A stretch of DNA of 64,000 nucleotides from Streptomyces bambusae (GTDB taxonomy: Bacteria > Actinomycetota > Actinomycetes > Streptomycetales > Streptomycetaceae), in NCBI RefSeq assembly GCF_019400985.1, contig NZ_WTFF01000003.1:1-64000 (forward strand). Direction: 5' to 3'. The stretch's first letter is position 1. Each line of letters begins with the position of its first letter. The position numbers were made by a program, and so were the translations under genes. The notes under the pieces are model-generated. The model had not been told where the DNA came from. It ran no database searches and saw only the letters and a list, made by a program, of their open reading frames with translations. Positions 1-9,018 of the stretch are shown one piece after another.

Positions 1-2100
1 CGCGAGAGGCGTTCGGCGGGCACAGTGGTGTTAAAGAGACGGGCGCGGGCCGGGACCCCCCGGGTCGCCCCGGACACGGGCGTCGCCCGGCCCAACCCCC
101 GCGGGCCCGGCCCCGCCGACGAACGCCTGGACCCCGTCGAACGCATCGCCGCCGCCTCGCGCGTCCGGACCCGCCCGGTCAGGCTCACCGGCCGCTGGTG
201 GCGCGAGGACCACGGCCCACTGGTGGGCCGGCGCGCGGCCGACGGGACACCGGTCGCACTGCTCCGGCGGCGCGGCGGCTACCAGGCCGTCGACCCGGCC
301 ACCGGCACCCGGGAGCGGGTGGACGAGGACACCGCGGCCGACCTCGACCCGCACGCCGTCATGTTCTACCGCCCGCTGCCCGACGGCCGGCCGGGCCTGC
401 TGCGGCTGCTGCGCTTCTGCGCCCGCGGCACCGGCCGGGAGCTGCCCGGCCTGCTGCTCAGCGGACTGGCCGCGGCCGGCCTGGGCGCGCTGGTCCCGCT
501 CGCCACCGGCACGGTGCTCGGGGAGTACGTGCCCCGGGCCGAGAACAGTCTCATCGTGCAGGCCGCGTTGGCGCTCGTCGCCACCAGTGTCGTCTCGGCG
601 GCGTTCCTGCTCATGCAGAACATCGCCGTGCTGCGGGTGGAGGGCCGCGTCGAAGCCGCCCTCCAGCCGGCCGTGTGGGACAGGCTGCTCCGGCTGCCCG
701 CCACGTTCTTCGCCGGCCGCTCCACCGGTGAACTCGCCGGCGCCGCCCTGGGCATCAGCGCCATCCGCCGCGTGCTGTCCGGAGTCGGCTCGGTCTGCGT
801 CCAGGCGGCCACCGTCGGCACGGTGAACCTCGTCCTGCTGTTCGTCCACAGCGTCCCGCTGGCGCTGGCGGCACTCGCCGTGCTGTTCCTCTTCGCGGTC
901 GTCTTCCTCGCCCTCGGGCTGTGGCAACTGCGCTACCAGCGCCGCCTGATCGCACTCGGCCACCGGATCGACAACCAGGCCTTCCAGACCCTGCGCGGAC
1001 TGCCCAAACTGCGTGTCGCCGCGGCCGAGAGCTTCGCCTACGCCGCCTGGGCGCGGGAGTTCGCCCGCACCCGCGAGCTCCAGCAGCGCATCGGCCGGAT
1101 CAAGAACACCCTCACCGTGCTCGGCGCGGTCCAACTGCCCCTGTGCACCCTGGTGATGTTCGTCCTGCTCGCCGGGCCGGCCCGCGGCAGCATGTCGGCC
1201 GGCGAGTTCCTGACCTTCAGCACCGCCGTGACCATGCTGCTGTCCTGCGTCACCCAGCTGACCGGCGCCCTCCTCTCGGCAGCCGCCGTACAGCCGATGT
1301 ACGAGCAGCTCGCACCGATCCTCGCCGCCGCTCCCGAGGCCGCCGGCTCCGCCGTCCCGCCCGGTGAGCTCACCGGGGCCGTCGAGGTGAAGAACCTCTC
1401 CTACCGCTACACCGACGACGGCCCGCTCGTCCTCGACGACGTCTCGCTGCGGATCCGGCCCGGGGAGTTCGTCGCGATCGTCGGCGCCAGCGGCTGCGGC
1501 AAGTCGACCCTGCTGCGCCTGCTGATCGGCTTCGCGGAGCCGACCTCGGGCAGCGTGCTGTACGACGGCCAGGACCTGGCCGCGCTCGACCGTTCAGCGG
1601 TACGCCGCCAGTGCGGCGTCGTCCTCCAGCAGGCCCAGCCCTTCGCGGGTTCGATCCTCGACTGCATCCGCGGCGCGGGCCCGTTCACGGTGGAGGAGGC
1701 GTGGGAGGCCGCCGCGATGGCGGGCCTGGCCGAGGACATCAAGGCCATGCCCATGGGCATGCACACGATGCTCTCCGACGGCGGCGGCACCGTCTCCGGC
1801 GGCCAGCGCCAGCGCTTGATGATCGCCCAGGCCCTGGTCCGCAAACCCCGCATCGTCCTGCTGGACGAGGCCACCAGCGCCCTGGACAACGAGGCACAGC
1901 GCGTGGTCATCGCCTCCACCCGCGCCCTGCGCGCCACGCGCGTCGTGATCGCCCACCGCCTCTCCACGGTCATGGACGCCGACCGCGTGATCGTCATGGA
2001 ATCCGGCCGCATCACCCAGCAGGGCCCCCCGGCCACCCTCCTGTCCGACCCGGACGGCCCCTTCCACGAACTGGTCCGCCGCCAGCGCGTCGACACCTGA
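1..2100 (+). CDS. NHLP/NHLM-type bacteriocin export ABC transporter, permease/ATPase subunit (5' end probably outside window)
   Basis: Inner-membrane exporter subunit with fused permease and ATPase, of the kind that exports leader-bearing peptides. The frame is open to the left edge; the first start inside the window is a GTG at 25, but actinobacterial relatives usually carry a longer N-terminal region, so the gene is probably cut. Counting from that GTG, the N-terminal block with VRLTGRWW and FYRPLPDG is typical of the NHLM ABC2 type. A five- to six-helix membrane domain spans about residues 140-410. The ATPase has Walker A GASGCGKST (about 486), signature VSGGQRQR (about 590), Walker B IVLLDEATSALD (about 610) and the switch histidine in IAHRLST. 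No C39 peptidase domain is visible. It lies 200 bp upstream of a Pls-like synthetase on the same strand, so it could export that product or serve a cluster to the left. Confidence 0.85.
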   Translation, partial: RERRSAGTVVLKRRARAGTPRVAPDTGVARPNPRGPGPADERLDPVERIAAASRVRTRPVRLTGRWWREDHGPLVGRRAADGTPVALLRRRGGYQAVDPATGTRERVDEDTAADLDPHAVMFYRPLPDGRPGLLRLLRFCARGTGRELPGLLLSGLAAAGLGALVPLATGTVLGEYVPRAENSLIVQAALALVATSVVSAAFLLMQNIAVLRVEGRVEAALQPAVWDRLLRLPATFFAGRSTGELAGAALGISAIRRVLSGVGSVCVQAATVGTVNLVLLFVHSVPLALAALAVLFLFAVVFLALGLWQLRYQRRLIALGHRIDNQAFQTLRGLPKLRVAAAESFAYAAWAREFARTRELQQRIGRIKNTLTVLGAVQLPLCTLVMFVLLAGPARGSMSAGEFLTFSTAVTMLLSCVTQLTGALLSAAAVQPMYEQLAPILAAAPEAAGSAVPPGELTGAVEVKNLSYRYTDDGPLVLDDVSLRIRPGEFVAIVGASGCGKSTLLRLLIGFAEPTSGSVLYDGQDLAALDRSAVRRQCGVVLQQAQPFAGSILDCIRGAGPFTVEEAWEAAAMAGLAEDIKAMPMGMHTMLSDGGGTVSGGQRQRLMIAQALVRKPRIVLLDEATSALDNEAQRVVIASTRALRATRVVIAHRLSTVMDADRVIVMESGRITQQGPPATLLSDPDGPFHELVRRQRVDT

Positions 2101-2301
2101 CTCCCCCGGGCGCTGCCCCGGCCTCCCCGTCCCCGTCCCCGTCCCCGCCACCGTCCGTTACCGGCCATACGCGCGTTTCGCCGGGCACGTAACCGCCTGC
2201 GCACTAAACTGGCGGGTTGATCGGTGCCGGACCGGAACAAGCCGGGTGAACCCGGTCTCCACCGGCGACCCGGACGTTCCGGGAACGAGACGCGAGGGCC
2301 G

Positions 2302-5300
2302 ATGGCAGCCACACCTGAGCGCGGGGACCTCACCTTGCTCGCCGAGGGCGACACGCCTGACGGGAGCCCGGACGGGGCACTGGGCGGGGACCCGGGCGAC
2401 GTACCTGGCGGGGATCTGGGCGACGTACCCGGCGGGGGCCCGGGCGGCGGACCCGGGGAGCACACCAAAACCGCCCGGTTCTCGGCCGGGCCCGCCGCCC
2501 CGCCGCGCACCCTCCTGGACATCTTCGAGGCATCCGTACGGGCGTACTCCGACGAGCTCGCCCTCGACGACGGCACCACCCGGCTGACCTACCGCGCGCT
2601 GGCCGCCGAGGTCGAGCACCGGCGCCGCGCGCTCGCGGCCGCCGGGGTCCGGCCCGGCGACCGGGTCGGCGTCCGCGTGCCGTCCGGGACCACCGAGCTG
2701 TACGCGTCGATCCTCGCCGTGCTGGCCGCCGGAGCCGCCTACGTACCGGTCGACGCGGAGGACCCGGACGAGCGCGCCGAGCTGGTCTTCGGCGAGGCCG
2801 GAGTCCGGGCGGTGCTGGGCCCCGCCCACCGCATCGACGTCACCCAGCGCACCGACGTCACCCAGCGCATCGACGTCACGCAGCGCACTGGTGCCACACC
2901 CGCCACCCGTGCCACACCCACCACCGGCGCCACACGGCGCCCCCGCCCCGACCACGACGCCTGGGTCATCTTCACCTCCGGCTCCACCGGAAAGCCCAAG
3001 GGCGTGGCCGTCTCCCACCGCAGTGCCGCGGCCTTCGTGGACGCCGAGGCCGCGCTGTTCCTCGCCGACGAGCCGATCGGGCCCGGCGACCGGGTCATGG
3101 CCGGGCTGTCCGTCGCCTTCGACGCCTCCTGCGAGGAGATGTGGCTGGCCTGGCGCCACGGCGCCTGCCTCGTCCCCGTCCCCCGCTCGCAGGTGCGCAG
3201 CGGCCCCGACCTGGGGCCCTGGCTGGTGGAGCAGGAGATCACCGTGGTCTCCACCGTGCCGACCCTGGCCGCCCTCTGGGAGCCGGAGGCCCTGGACGAG
3301 GTCCGGCTGCTGATCTTCGGCGGCGAGGCCTGCCCGCCCGAGCTGGCCCAGCGCCTGGTCACCGAGGGGCGCGAGGTCTGGAACACGTACGGCCCCACCG
3401 AGGCCACCGTCGTCGCCTGCGCCGCGCTGCTCACCGGCGAGGAGCCGGTCAGGATCGGCCTGCCGCTCAGCGGCTGGGAGCTGGCCGTGGTCGACGGGTC
3501 GGGTGAACCCGTGCCGATGGGCGGCAGCGGCCAGCTCGTGATCGGCGGCGTCGGCCTGGCCCGCTATCTCGACCCGGACAAGGACGCCGAGAAGTACGCG
3601 CCGCTGGAAGCGCTCGGCTGGCAACGCGCCTACCGCAGCGGCGACCTCGTCCGCGCCGAGCCCGAGGGCCTGGTCTTCCTCGGCCGCAGCGACGAACAGG
3701 TCAAGCTCGGCGGCCGCCGGATCGAGCTCGGCGAGGTCGACGCCGCACTCCAGGCCCTGCCCGGAGTCGCCGGCGCGGCCGCCGCCGTACGCACCGCCCG
3801 CAGCGGCAACCAGCTGCTCGTCGGCTACCTGGTCACCCAGGACGGCTGGGACCGCGCCGCGGCCGCCCGGCGGCTGCGCGCCGAGCTGCCCGCCGCCCTC
3901 GTCCCGCTGCTCGCCCCGGTCGACACCCTGCCGACCCGCACCTCCGGCAAGGTGGACCGCGAGGCGCTGCCCTGGCCCCTTCCCGCCACCGCGGCCGACG
4001 CGGAGGCCGCCGGCCCCGCCGCGCAGCTGTACGGCACCGAGGCCTGGCTCGCCGAGCAGTGGCGCGAGACCCTCGGCGTGGCCGTCACCGACGCCACGGA
4101 CGACTTCTTCGCGATCGGCGGCAACAGCCTCGCCGCCGCCCGGCTCACCACCCGGCTGCGCACCCGCTACCCGAGCGTGGCAGTGCTCGACATCTACCAG
4201 CAGCCCACCCTCGGCAAGCTGGCCCGGCGGCTGGAGAAGTCCGTCCGGGGGGACGAGGCCGCCCGGACCGTACCGCCCGTGCCCCCGCGGGCCGGGGCGC
4301 TGCAGTTGCTCCTGCTGCTGCCGCTGTTCACCCTGGTGGGCCTGCGCTGGACCGTGGCGCTGCTGGCCCTGGGCAACGTACTGCACCACCTCGGTCCGTA
4401 CCCGTGGGCGCCGACCGCCCCGTGGTGGCTGGTGGCCGCCGGCGCCGCGCTGCTCTTCAGCCCGCCGGGCCGGCTCGCGATCGCGGCCGGCGGCGCCCGG
4501 CTGCTGCTGCGCGGCGTCGAGCCGGGCCGCCACCCGCGCGGCGGCAGCGTGCACCTGCGCCTGTGGACGGCCGAGCGGCTGGCCGAGTACTCGGGCGCGA
4601 CCTCGCTCACCGGGGCCTGGCTGGAGCGCTACGCGCGGGCCCTCGGCGCCAGGATCGGCCCCGACGTGGACCTGCACGCGCTGCCCCCGGTCACCGGCCT
4701 GCTCAAGCTCGGCCGCGGCTGCGCCGTCGAGTCCGAGGTCGACCTCAGCGGGTACTGGCTGGACGGGGACCGGCTGGAGATCGGCCCGGTCAAGGTCGGC
4801 GCGGGAGCCGTGGTCGGCACCCGCAGCGTCCTCTTCCCCGGCGCCCGGGTCGGCAAGCGCGCCGAGGTGGCGCCCGGATCCGCCGTGGCCGGCCAGATCC
4901 CCACCGGCCAGCGCTGGGCCGGAGCGCCCGCCGCCAAGCTCGGCAAGGCCAAGCACAACTGGCCCCGTCGGCGACCCCCGCGCGCGGTCTTCTGGCGGGC
5001 CATGTACGGGACGACCGGCTTCTGCCTCACCGCCCTGCCCCTGCTCGCCGCCCTGCCCGCCCTGCTGCTGGCCGGCCGCTTCGTGCCGGCCGGCGCCGCA
5101 GCCGCCGAGGCCCTGCGCGGTGCGCTGCTCGCCGTGGTGCCCGCGGCGCTCGTGTTCGGGTGCGCCTACGCGTTGCAGCTGCTGGTCCTGGTCCGGCTGC
5201 TCAGCATCGGCCTGCGCACGGGCAGCCATCCGACGCACAGCAGGGTCGGCTGGCAGGCGTGGACGGTCACCCAGCTGATGGACCTGTCCCGGGGCGTGCT

Positions 5301-6378
5301 CTTCCCGCTGTACGCCGCCCTGATCACCCCGGTGTGGCTCCGGCTGCTCGGCATGCGCATCGGCCGGGGCGCGGAGGTGTCCACCGTACTGGCCCTGCCG
5401 AGCCTGACCACGGTGGGCGAGGGCGCGTTCCTCGCCGACGACACCCTGACCGCCCCCTACGAGCTGGGCGGCGGCTGGATGAGGATCGGGCGCTCCGAGA
5501 TCGGCCGCCGGGCCTTCCTCGGCAACTCCGGGATGACCGCCCCGGGCCGCAGCGTGCCCGACGACGGGCTGGTCGGCGTGCTGTCCGCCACCCCGAAGAA
5601 GGCCAAGAAGGGCAGCTCGTACCTGGGTCTGCCGCCCGTCCGGCTGCCGCGCTCGGCCGCCGCCGCGGACAGCAGCCGGACCTACGACCCGCCCGCGCGC
5701 CTGCTGTGGGCGCGCGGGCTGGTCGAGCTGTGCCGGCTCGTCCCGGTGTGCTGCTCGGTGGCCCTGGCCGTGCTGACCGCGGCGGCGCTCTGCGCGCTGA
5801 TCACGGCGGGCGGCCCGGGGCTGCCGGCCGGCGCACTCCTGTCCGGTTGCGTCCTGCTCGCCGCCGGCGTGGCCGCGTGCGCGGTGGCGGCGGCCGCGAA
5901 GTGGCTGCTGGTGGGCCGGCACCGGGTCGGAGAGCATCCGCTGTGGTGCGGCTTGGTGTGGCGGGGCGAGCTGGCCGACACCTTCGTCGAGGTCCTGGCC
6001 GTGCCGTGGCTGGTCGGATCGGTGCCCGGTACCCCGCTGATGTCCCTGTGGCTGCGCGCCCTCGGCGCCCGGATCGGCCGGGGCGTGTGGTGCGAGAGCT
6101 ACTGGCTGCCCGAGACGGACCTGGTCGAGCTCGGCGACGGAGCGAGCGTGAACCGCGGCTGTGTCGTGCAGACGCATCTCTTCCACGACCGGATCTTGCG
6201 GACGGATACTGTGGTCCTCGGTGAGGGCGCCACCCTGGGCCCGGGCGGAATCGTGCTGCCCGGAAGCACGGTCGGGGCCCGCAGCACCCTGGGCCCCGCC
6301 TCCCTCGTGATGGCCGGGGAGTCCGTCCCGGCCGACACCCGCTGGCTGGGCAATCCGATCGAGGCCTGGCGGCCTTGA
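2302..6378 (+). CDS. Pls/PosA-family single-module peptide synthetase (poly-amino-acid synthetase, predicted for a basic amino acid)
   Basis: Membrane NRPS-like enzyme with no condensation or thioesterase domain. Order: Gly/Pro/Asp-rich N-terminus; adenylation domain (A3 FTSGSTGKPKG about 223, A4 FDAS 272, A5 NTYGPTEA about 360, A10 TRTSGKVDRE about 545); carrier domain DDFFAIGGNSLAA with the pantetheine serine at about 609; then three hexapeptide-repeat acyltransferase-like domains between pairs of membrane helices. This matches epsilon-polylysine synthetase Pls (about 1,319 residues); here it is 1,358. By alignment to GrsA from memory, the pocket reads D-A-E-S-I-G-T-V-V-K, close to lysine codes, with Glu at position 239 as the likely counter-charge. 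An 18-bp tandem repeat adds about 38 residues between A2 and A3. I chose ATG 2302; the frame extends to a GTG at 2224 with poor ribosome binding. An M1 peptidase follows at once. Confidence 0.85.
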   Translation: MAATPERGDLTLLAEGDTPDGSPDGALGGDPGDVPGGDLGDVPGGGPGGGPGEHTKTARFSAGPAAPPRTLLDIFEASVRAYSDELALDDGTTRLTYRALAAEVEHRRRALAAAGVRPGDRVGVRVPSGTTELYASILAVLAAGAAYVPVDAEDPDERAELVFGEAGVRAVLGPAHRIDVTQRTDVTQRIDVTQRTGATPATRATPTTGATRRPRPDHDAWVIFTSGSTGKPKGVAVSHRSAAAFVDAEAALFLADEPIGPGDRVMAGLSVAFDASCEEMWLAWRHGACLVPVPRSQVRSGPDLGPWLVEQEITVVSTVPTLAALWEPEALDEVRLLIFGGEACPPELAQRLVTEGREVWNTYGPTEATVVACAALLTGEEPVRIGLPLSGWELAVVDGSGEPVPMGGSGQLVIGGVGLARYLDPDKDAEKYAPLEALGWQRAYRSGDLVRAEPEGLVFLGRSDEQVKLGGRRIELGEVDAALQALPGVAGAAAAVRTARSGNQLLVGYLVTQDGWDRAAAARRLRAELPAALVPLLAPVDTLPTRTSGKVDREALPWPLPATAADAEAAGPAAQLYGTEAWLAEQWRETLGVAVTDATDDFFAIGGNSLAAARLTTRLRTRYPSVAVLDIYQQPTLGKLARRLEKSVRGDEAARTVPPVPPRAGALQLLLLLPLFTLVGLRWTVALLALGNVLHHLGPYPWAPTAPWWLVAAGAALLFSPPGRLAIAAGGARLLLRGVEPGRHPRGGSVHLRLWTAERLAEYSGATSLTGAWLERYARALGARIGPDVDLHALPPVTGLLKLGRGCAVESEVDLSGYWLDGDRLEIGPVKVGAGAVVGTRSVLFPGARVGKRAEVAPGSAVAGQIPTGQRWAGAPAAKLGKAKHNWPRRRPPRAVFWRAMYGTTGFCLTALPLLAALPALLLAGRFVPAGAAAAEALRGALLAVVPAALVFGCAYALQLLVLVRLLSIGLRTGSHPTHSRVGWQAWTVTQLMDLSRGVLFPLYAALITPVWLRLLGMRIGRGAEVSTVLALPSLTTVGEGAFLADDTLTAPYELGGGWMRIGRSEIGRRAFLGNSGMTAPGRSVPDDGLVGVLSATPKKAKKGSSYLGLPPVRLPRSAAAADSSRTYDPPARLLWARGLVELCRLVPVCCSVALAVLTAAALCALITAGGPGLPAGALLSGCVLLAAGVAACAVAAAAKWLLVGRHRVGEHPLWCGLVWRGELADTFVEVLAVPWLVGSVPGTPLMSLWLRALGARIGRGVWCESYWLPETDLVELGDGASVNRGCVVQTHLFHDRILRTDTVVLGEGATLGPGGIVLPGSTVGARSTLGPASLVMAGESVPADTRWLGNPIEAWRP
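2828..2890 (+). repeat. 18-bp in-frame tandem repeat inside the adenylation domain
   Basis: About three and a half copies of an 18-bp unit (CGCATCGACGTCACCCAG and variants) encode R-I/T-D-V-T-Q repeats, followed by a degenerate Thr/Ala/Pro stretch up to about 2940. They sit just before the A3 ATP-binding loop of the Pls-like synthetase, where family members normally have a short surface loop. Confidence 0.85.
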
Positions 6379-6416
6379 CGGACGCTACGAGCACGGCGCA
6401 GGGAGGGCGAGCAACA

Positions 6417-7739
6417 GTGGGCGGCCAGAGCACGACGGCGTCGGACCCGTACTTCCCGGCCAACGGCGACCCCCGGTACCGGGTGAACCGGTACGAACTC
6501 ACCCTGACCTACCGTCCCGGCCCCAACCGGCTGGCGGGCACGGCCCGGATCGGCGCGATCGCCGGCCGGGCACCGCTGCCCGAGTTCCACCTGAACCTCG
6601 CCGAGTTCAAGGTGGGCCGGGTCCTGGTCGACGGCCGGGCCCCGCAGTACACCCACCGCGGCGGCAAGCTCCGCGTCCGCCCGGCCAAGCCGCTGCCCGC
6701 CGGCGCCGCCTTCACCGTGGAGGTCCACTGGTCGGGCAACCCCAGACCGGTGCGCAGCCCGTGGGGCGGCATCGGCTGGGAGGAGCTGACCGACGGTGCG
6801 CTGGTGGCCAGCCAGCCGGTCGGCGCGCCCTCCTGGTACCCGTGCAACGACCGGCCCGCCGACAAGGCGTCCTACCAGATCTCGGTCAACACGCCGTCCC
6901 CGTACACGGTGGTGGCGGGCGGCCGGCTGCTCACCCGGACGACCAGGGCCAGCACGACCACCTGGGTCTACGAGCAGCCCGCGCCGACCTCCAGCTACCT
7001 CGTCGGCCTGTCCATCGGCATGCACCAGACGGTGCTGCTCGGCGACCCGGGGCTCGGCGGCGTACGGCAGAGCGCGCATGTGCCGGCGTACCTGCTGCCG
7101 CGGTTCTCCCGCGACTTCGCCCGGCAGCCGGCCATGATGCAGCTGTTCGAGGAGCTGTTCGGGCCGTACCCGTTCGGCGAGTACGCGGTCGTGGTCGTCG
7201 ACGAGGAACTGGACGTCCCGGTGGAGGCCCAGGGGCTCGCCATGTTCGGCACCAACCACGTCGACGGCATCCGCGGCTCGGAGCGCCTCATCGCCCACGA
7301 GCTCGCCCACCAGTGGTTCGGCAACAGCACGACCATCGCCGACTGGCGGCACATCTGGCTCAACGAGGGCTTCGCGAAGTACGCCGAATGGCTCTGGTCG
7401 GAGCGTTCCGGCGGCCGTAGCGTGCACGACCTGGCGGCCGCCGCGCACCGGCTGCTGGCCGCGCAGCCGCAGGACCTGCGGCTCGCCGACCCCGGGCGCA
7501 AGCTGATGTTCGACGACCGGCTCTACGAGCGCGGCGGGCTGACCGTGCACGCGGTCCGCCGGGCCCTGGGCGACCATGCCTTCTTCCGCATGCTCCGCGA
7601 CTGGGCCACCACGCAGCGCCACGCCGTCGTGACCACGGCGGGCTTCACCCACCACGCGTCCCGCTACGCGGAGGGTCCGCTGGACGAGCTGTTCAGGGCC
7701 TGGCTCCACGAGCCGGCCCTCCCGCCGCTGCCTGCGTAG
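6417..7739 (+). CDS. M1-family zinc metallopeptidase
   Basis: Zinc aminopeptidase-type enzyme of 440 residues. It has HELAHQWFGNS at about residue 294 (HExxH) and NEGFAKYAEW about 18 residues later, which supplies the third zinc ligand. The usual GAMEN substrate-anchoring motif appears as VEAQGLAMF. No signal peptide or membrane segment is obvious. GTG 6417 has a GGGAGGG ribosome binding site 8-10 bases upstream; an in-frame TTG at 6375 would overlap the synthetase stop codon but lacks one. The gene begins 38 bp after the Pls-like gene and is surely in the same operon. Polylysine-degrading aminopeptidases are known from epsilon-polylysine producers, so self-protection or product trimming is a plausible inferred role. 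Confidence 0.85.
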   Translation: MGGQSTTASDPYFPANGDPRYRVNRYELTLTYRPGPNRLAGTARIGAIAGRAPLPEFHLNLAEFKVGRVLVDGRAPQYTHRGGKLRVRPAKPLPAGAAFTVEVHWSGNPRPVRSPWGGIGWEELTDGALVASQPVGAPSWYPCNDRPADKASYQISVNTPSPYTVVAGGRLLTRTTRASTTTWVYEQPAPTSSYLVGLSIGMHQTVLLGDPGLGGVRQSAHVPAYLLPRFSRDFARQPAMMQLFEELFGPYPFGEYAVVVVDEELDVPVEAQGLAMFGTNHVDGIRGSERLIAHELAHQWFGNSTTIADWRHIWLNEGFAKYAEWLWSERSGGRSVHDLAAAAHRLLAAQPQDLRLADPGRKLMFDDRLYERGGLTVHAVRRALGDHAFFRMLRDWATTQRHAVVTTAGFTHHASRYAEGPLDELFRAWLHEPALPPLPA

Positions 7740-7786
7740 CGCGCCCCGGCCCCCGGCCGCCGGCCCCGGCCCCCGGCTCCCAGCCC

Positions 7787-8932
7787 TCAGCCCGAGACGG
7801 CCTCGGCCCAGTTGCGGTCGACGGTCTCCCTCGCCTTCTCCCGCTGCGCCTCCGTCGGAAACGCCGGCGTGCCCTCGACCGTCGGCAGGTTCTCCGCGGC
7901 GGCCTTGTCGAGGGTGCCGTCCTTCTCCATGGCGTCCATGAGCACGGGGCGTGCGTAGGCGCCGAGCCGGATGTTCTGGCCCTCCGGGCTGAAGACGTAC
8001 TCCTGCCACAGACGTGCCGCTGCGGGGTGCGGGGCGTCCTTGTTCACCCCGTGGGCGTAGTACTCGGCGAAGCTGCCGTCGAAGGGGATGGCGGTCCGCC
8101 AGTCGACGTCCGCGCCCTTGGCGTGGAACTCGTCGGCGTACCCGAGGTTGAGGAAGTCCCAGTCGATGCTGATCGGCGTCCTGCCCTGCTCGATCGTGGA
8201 CGGCGTGGACTCGACCGGGATGAAGTTGCCGTTCCTGCTCAGCTCGGCGAAGAAGTCGATACCGGGCTGGATGTCGTCGAAGGAGCCCCCGTTCGCCAGG
8301 GCCGCCGCCCACACGCCGGCGAAGGCGGAGCCGGACTTGGTCGGGTCGCCGTTCAGCGCGACCTTGCCCTTGTACTCGGGCTTGCGCAGGTCGGCGAAGG
8401 TCGCGGGGCAGGTCTCGACGCGCTTGGCGTCGCAGCCGATCGAGACGTAGCCGCCGTAGTTGTTGTACCAGCGGGCCCGCGGGTCCTTCTGCTCCTTCGG
8501 AATGCCGTCCCACTCGGCGACCTCGTACGGCGCGAGCAGGCCCTGCTGGGCCGCCGACCGGGCGAACGGGCCCCCTACGTCGATCACGTCGGGGGCGCTG
8601 CCGTCGCGCCTGTGCTCCTTCAGGGCGTTGATCTCGTCCTGGCTGGTGCCTTCCGGGTTCTCCACCGTGACCTTGATCCCGTACTTCTTCTCGAAGCCGT
8701 CGATCAGCGCGCCGTAGTTGGCCCAGTCGCCCGGGAGCGCGATCGTGTTGAGCGAGCCCTCCTTCTTCGCCGCCGCGGTCAGTGCCGCCATGCCGCCGGC
8801 TTCCGCGGCGGAGGCGGCCACCGCGGGTGGCCTGCGTACGACGGCGGGCTTGTCCCCGCAGGCGCCGAGGGGTGCCGCCGCGAAGGCCAGGCAGACGGCG
8901 ACGGCGGCGGTCCGGAGACGGGGTGCGGGCAC
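7787..8932 (-). CDS. Extracellular substrate-binding lipoprotein of an ABC importer
   Basis: Exported binding protein of 381 residues. The N-terminal signal ends in the lipobox LGACG, so it should be a surface lipoprotein. The body resembles the spermidine/putrescine and iron(III) binding family (PotD/AfuA-like), with segments such as APDVIDVGGPF, FADLRKPEYKGKVAL and SIDWDFLN. No permease or ATPase gene lies beside it, so it is an orphan or its partners are elsewhere. It runs convergently towards the M1 peptidase gene, with a 47-bp CCCGG-rich gap between them. The ligand cannot be assigned from sequence alone. Confidence 0.85.
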   Translation of the reverse strand: MPAPRLRTAAVAVCLAFAAAPLGACGDKPAVVRRPPAVAASAAEAGGMAALTAAAKKEGSLNTIALPGDWANYGALIDGFEKKYGIKVTVENPEGTSQDEINALKEHRRDGSAPDVIDVGGPFARSAAQQGLLAPYEVAEWDGIPKEQKDPRARWYNNYGGYVSIGCDAKRVETCPATFADLRKPEYKGKVALNGDPTKSGSAFAGVWAAALANGGSFDDIQPGIDFFAELSRNGNFIPVESTPSTIEQGRTPISIDWDFLNLGYADEFHAKGADVDWRTAIPFDGSFAEYYAHGVNKDAPHPAAARLWQEYVFSPEGQNIRLGAYARPVLMDAMEKDGTLDKAAAENLPTVEGTPAFPTEAQREKARETVDRNWAEAVSG

Positions 8933-9018
8933 GAAGGCTCCATGGCGGGCGGTCGCGTACCGGTCGACACCAGCGTACGTTCAGCGGCCGCGGCGGCGCA
9001 GTCCCAGCCGGCGCGCTC

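Noticed and set aside
2158-6186. A 1,342-codon open frame on the minus strand opposite the Pls-like gene
   Set aside because: Its product is low-complexity Gly/Arg/Gln-rich with no domain; it mirrors the GC-rich third positions of the real gene.
2302-6378. Reading the Pls-like protein as part of a modular NRPS line
   Set aside because: No condensation, epimerisation or thioesterase domain and no second module nearby; the membrane acyltransferase-like repeats mark the Pls/PosA type.
7740-7786. Repeated GGCCCCCGG units between the M1 peptidase and the binding-protein gene
   Set aside because: May help termination but no stable perfect stem is formed; too short and simple to call.
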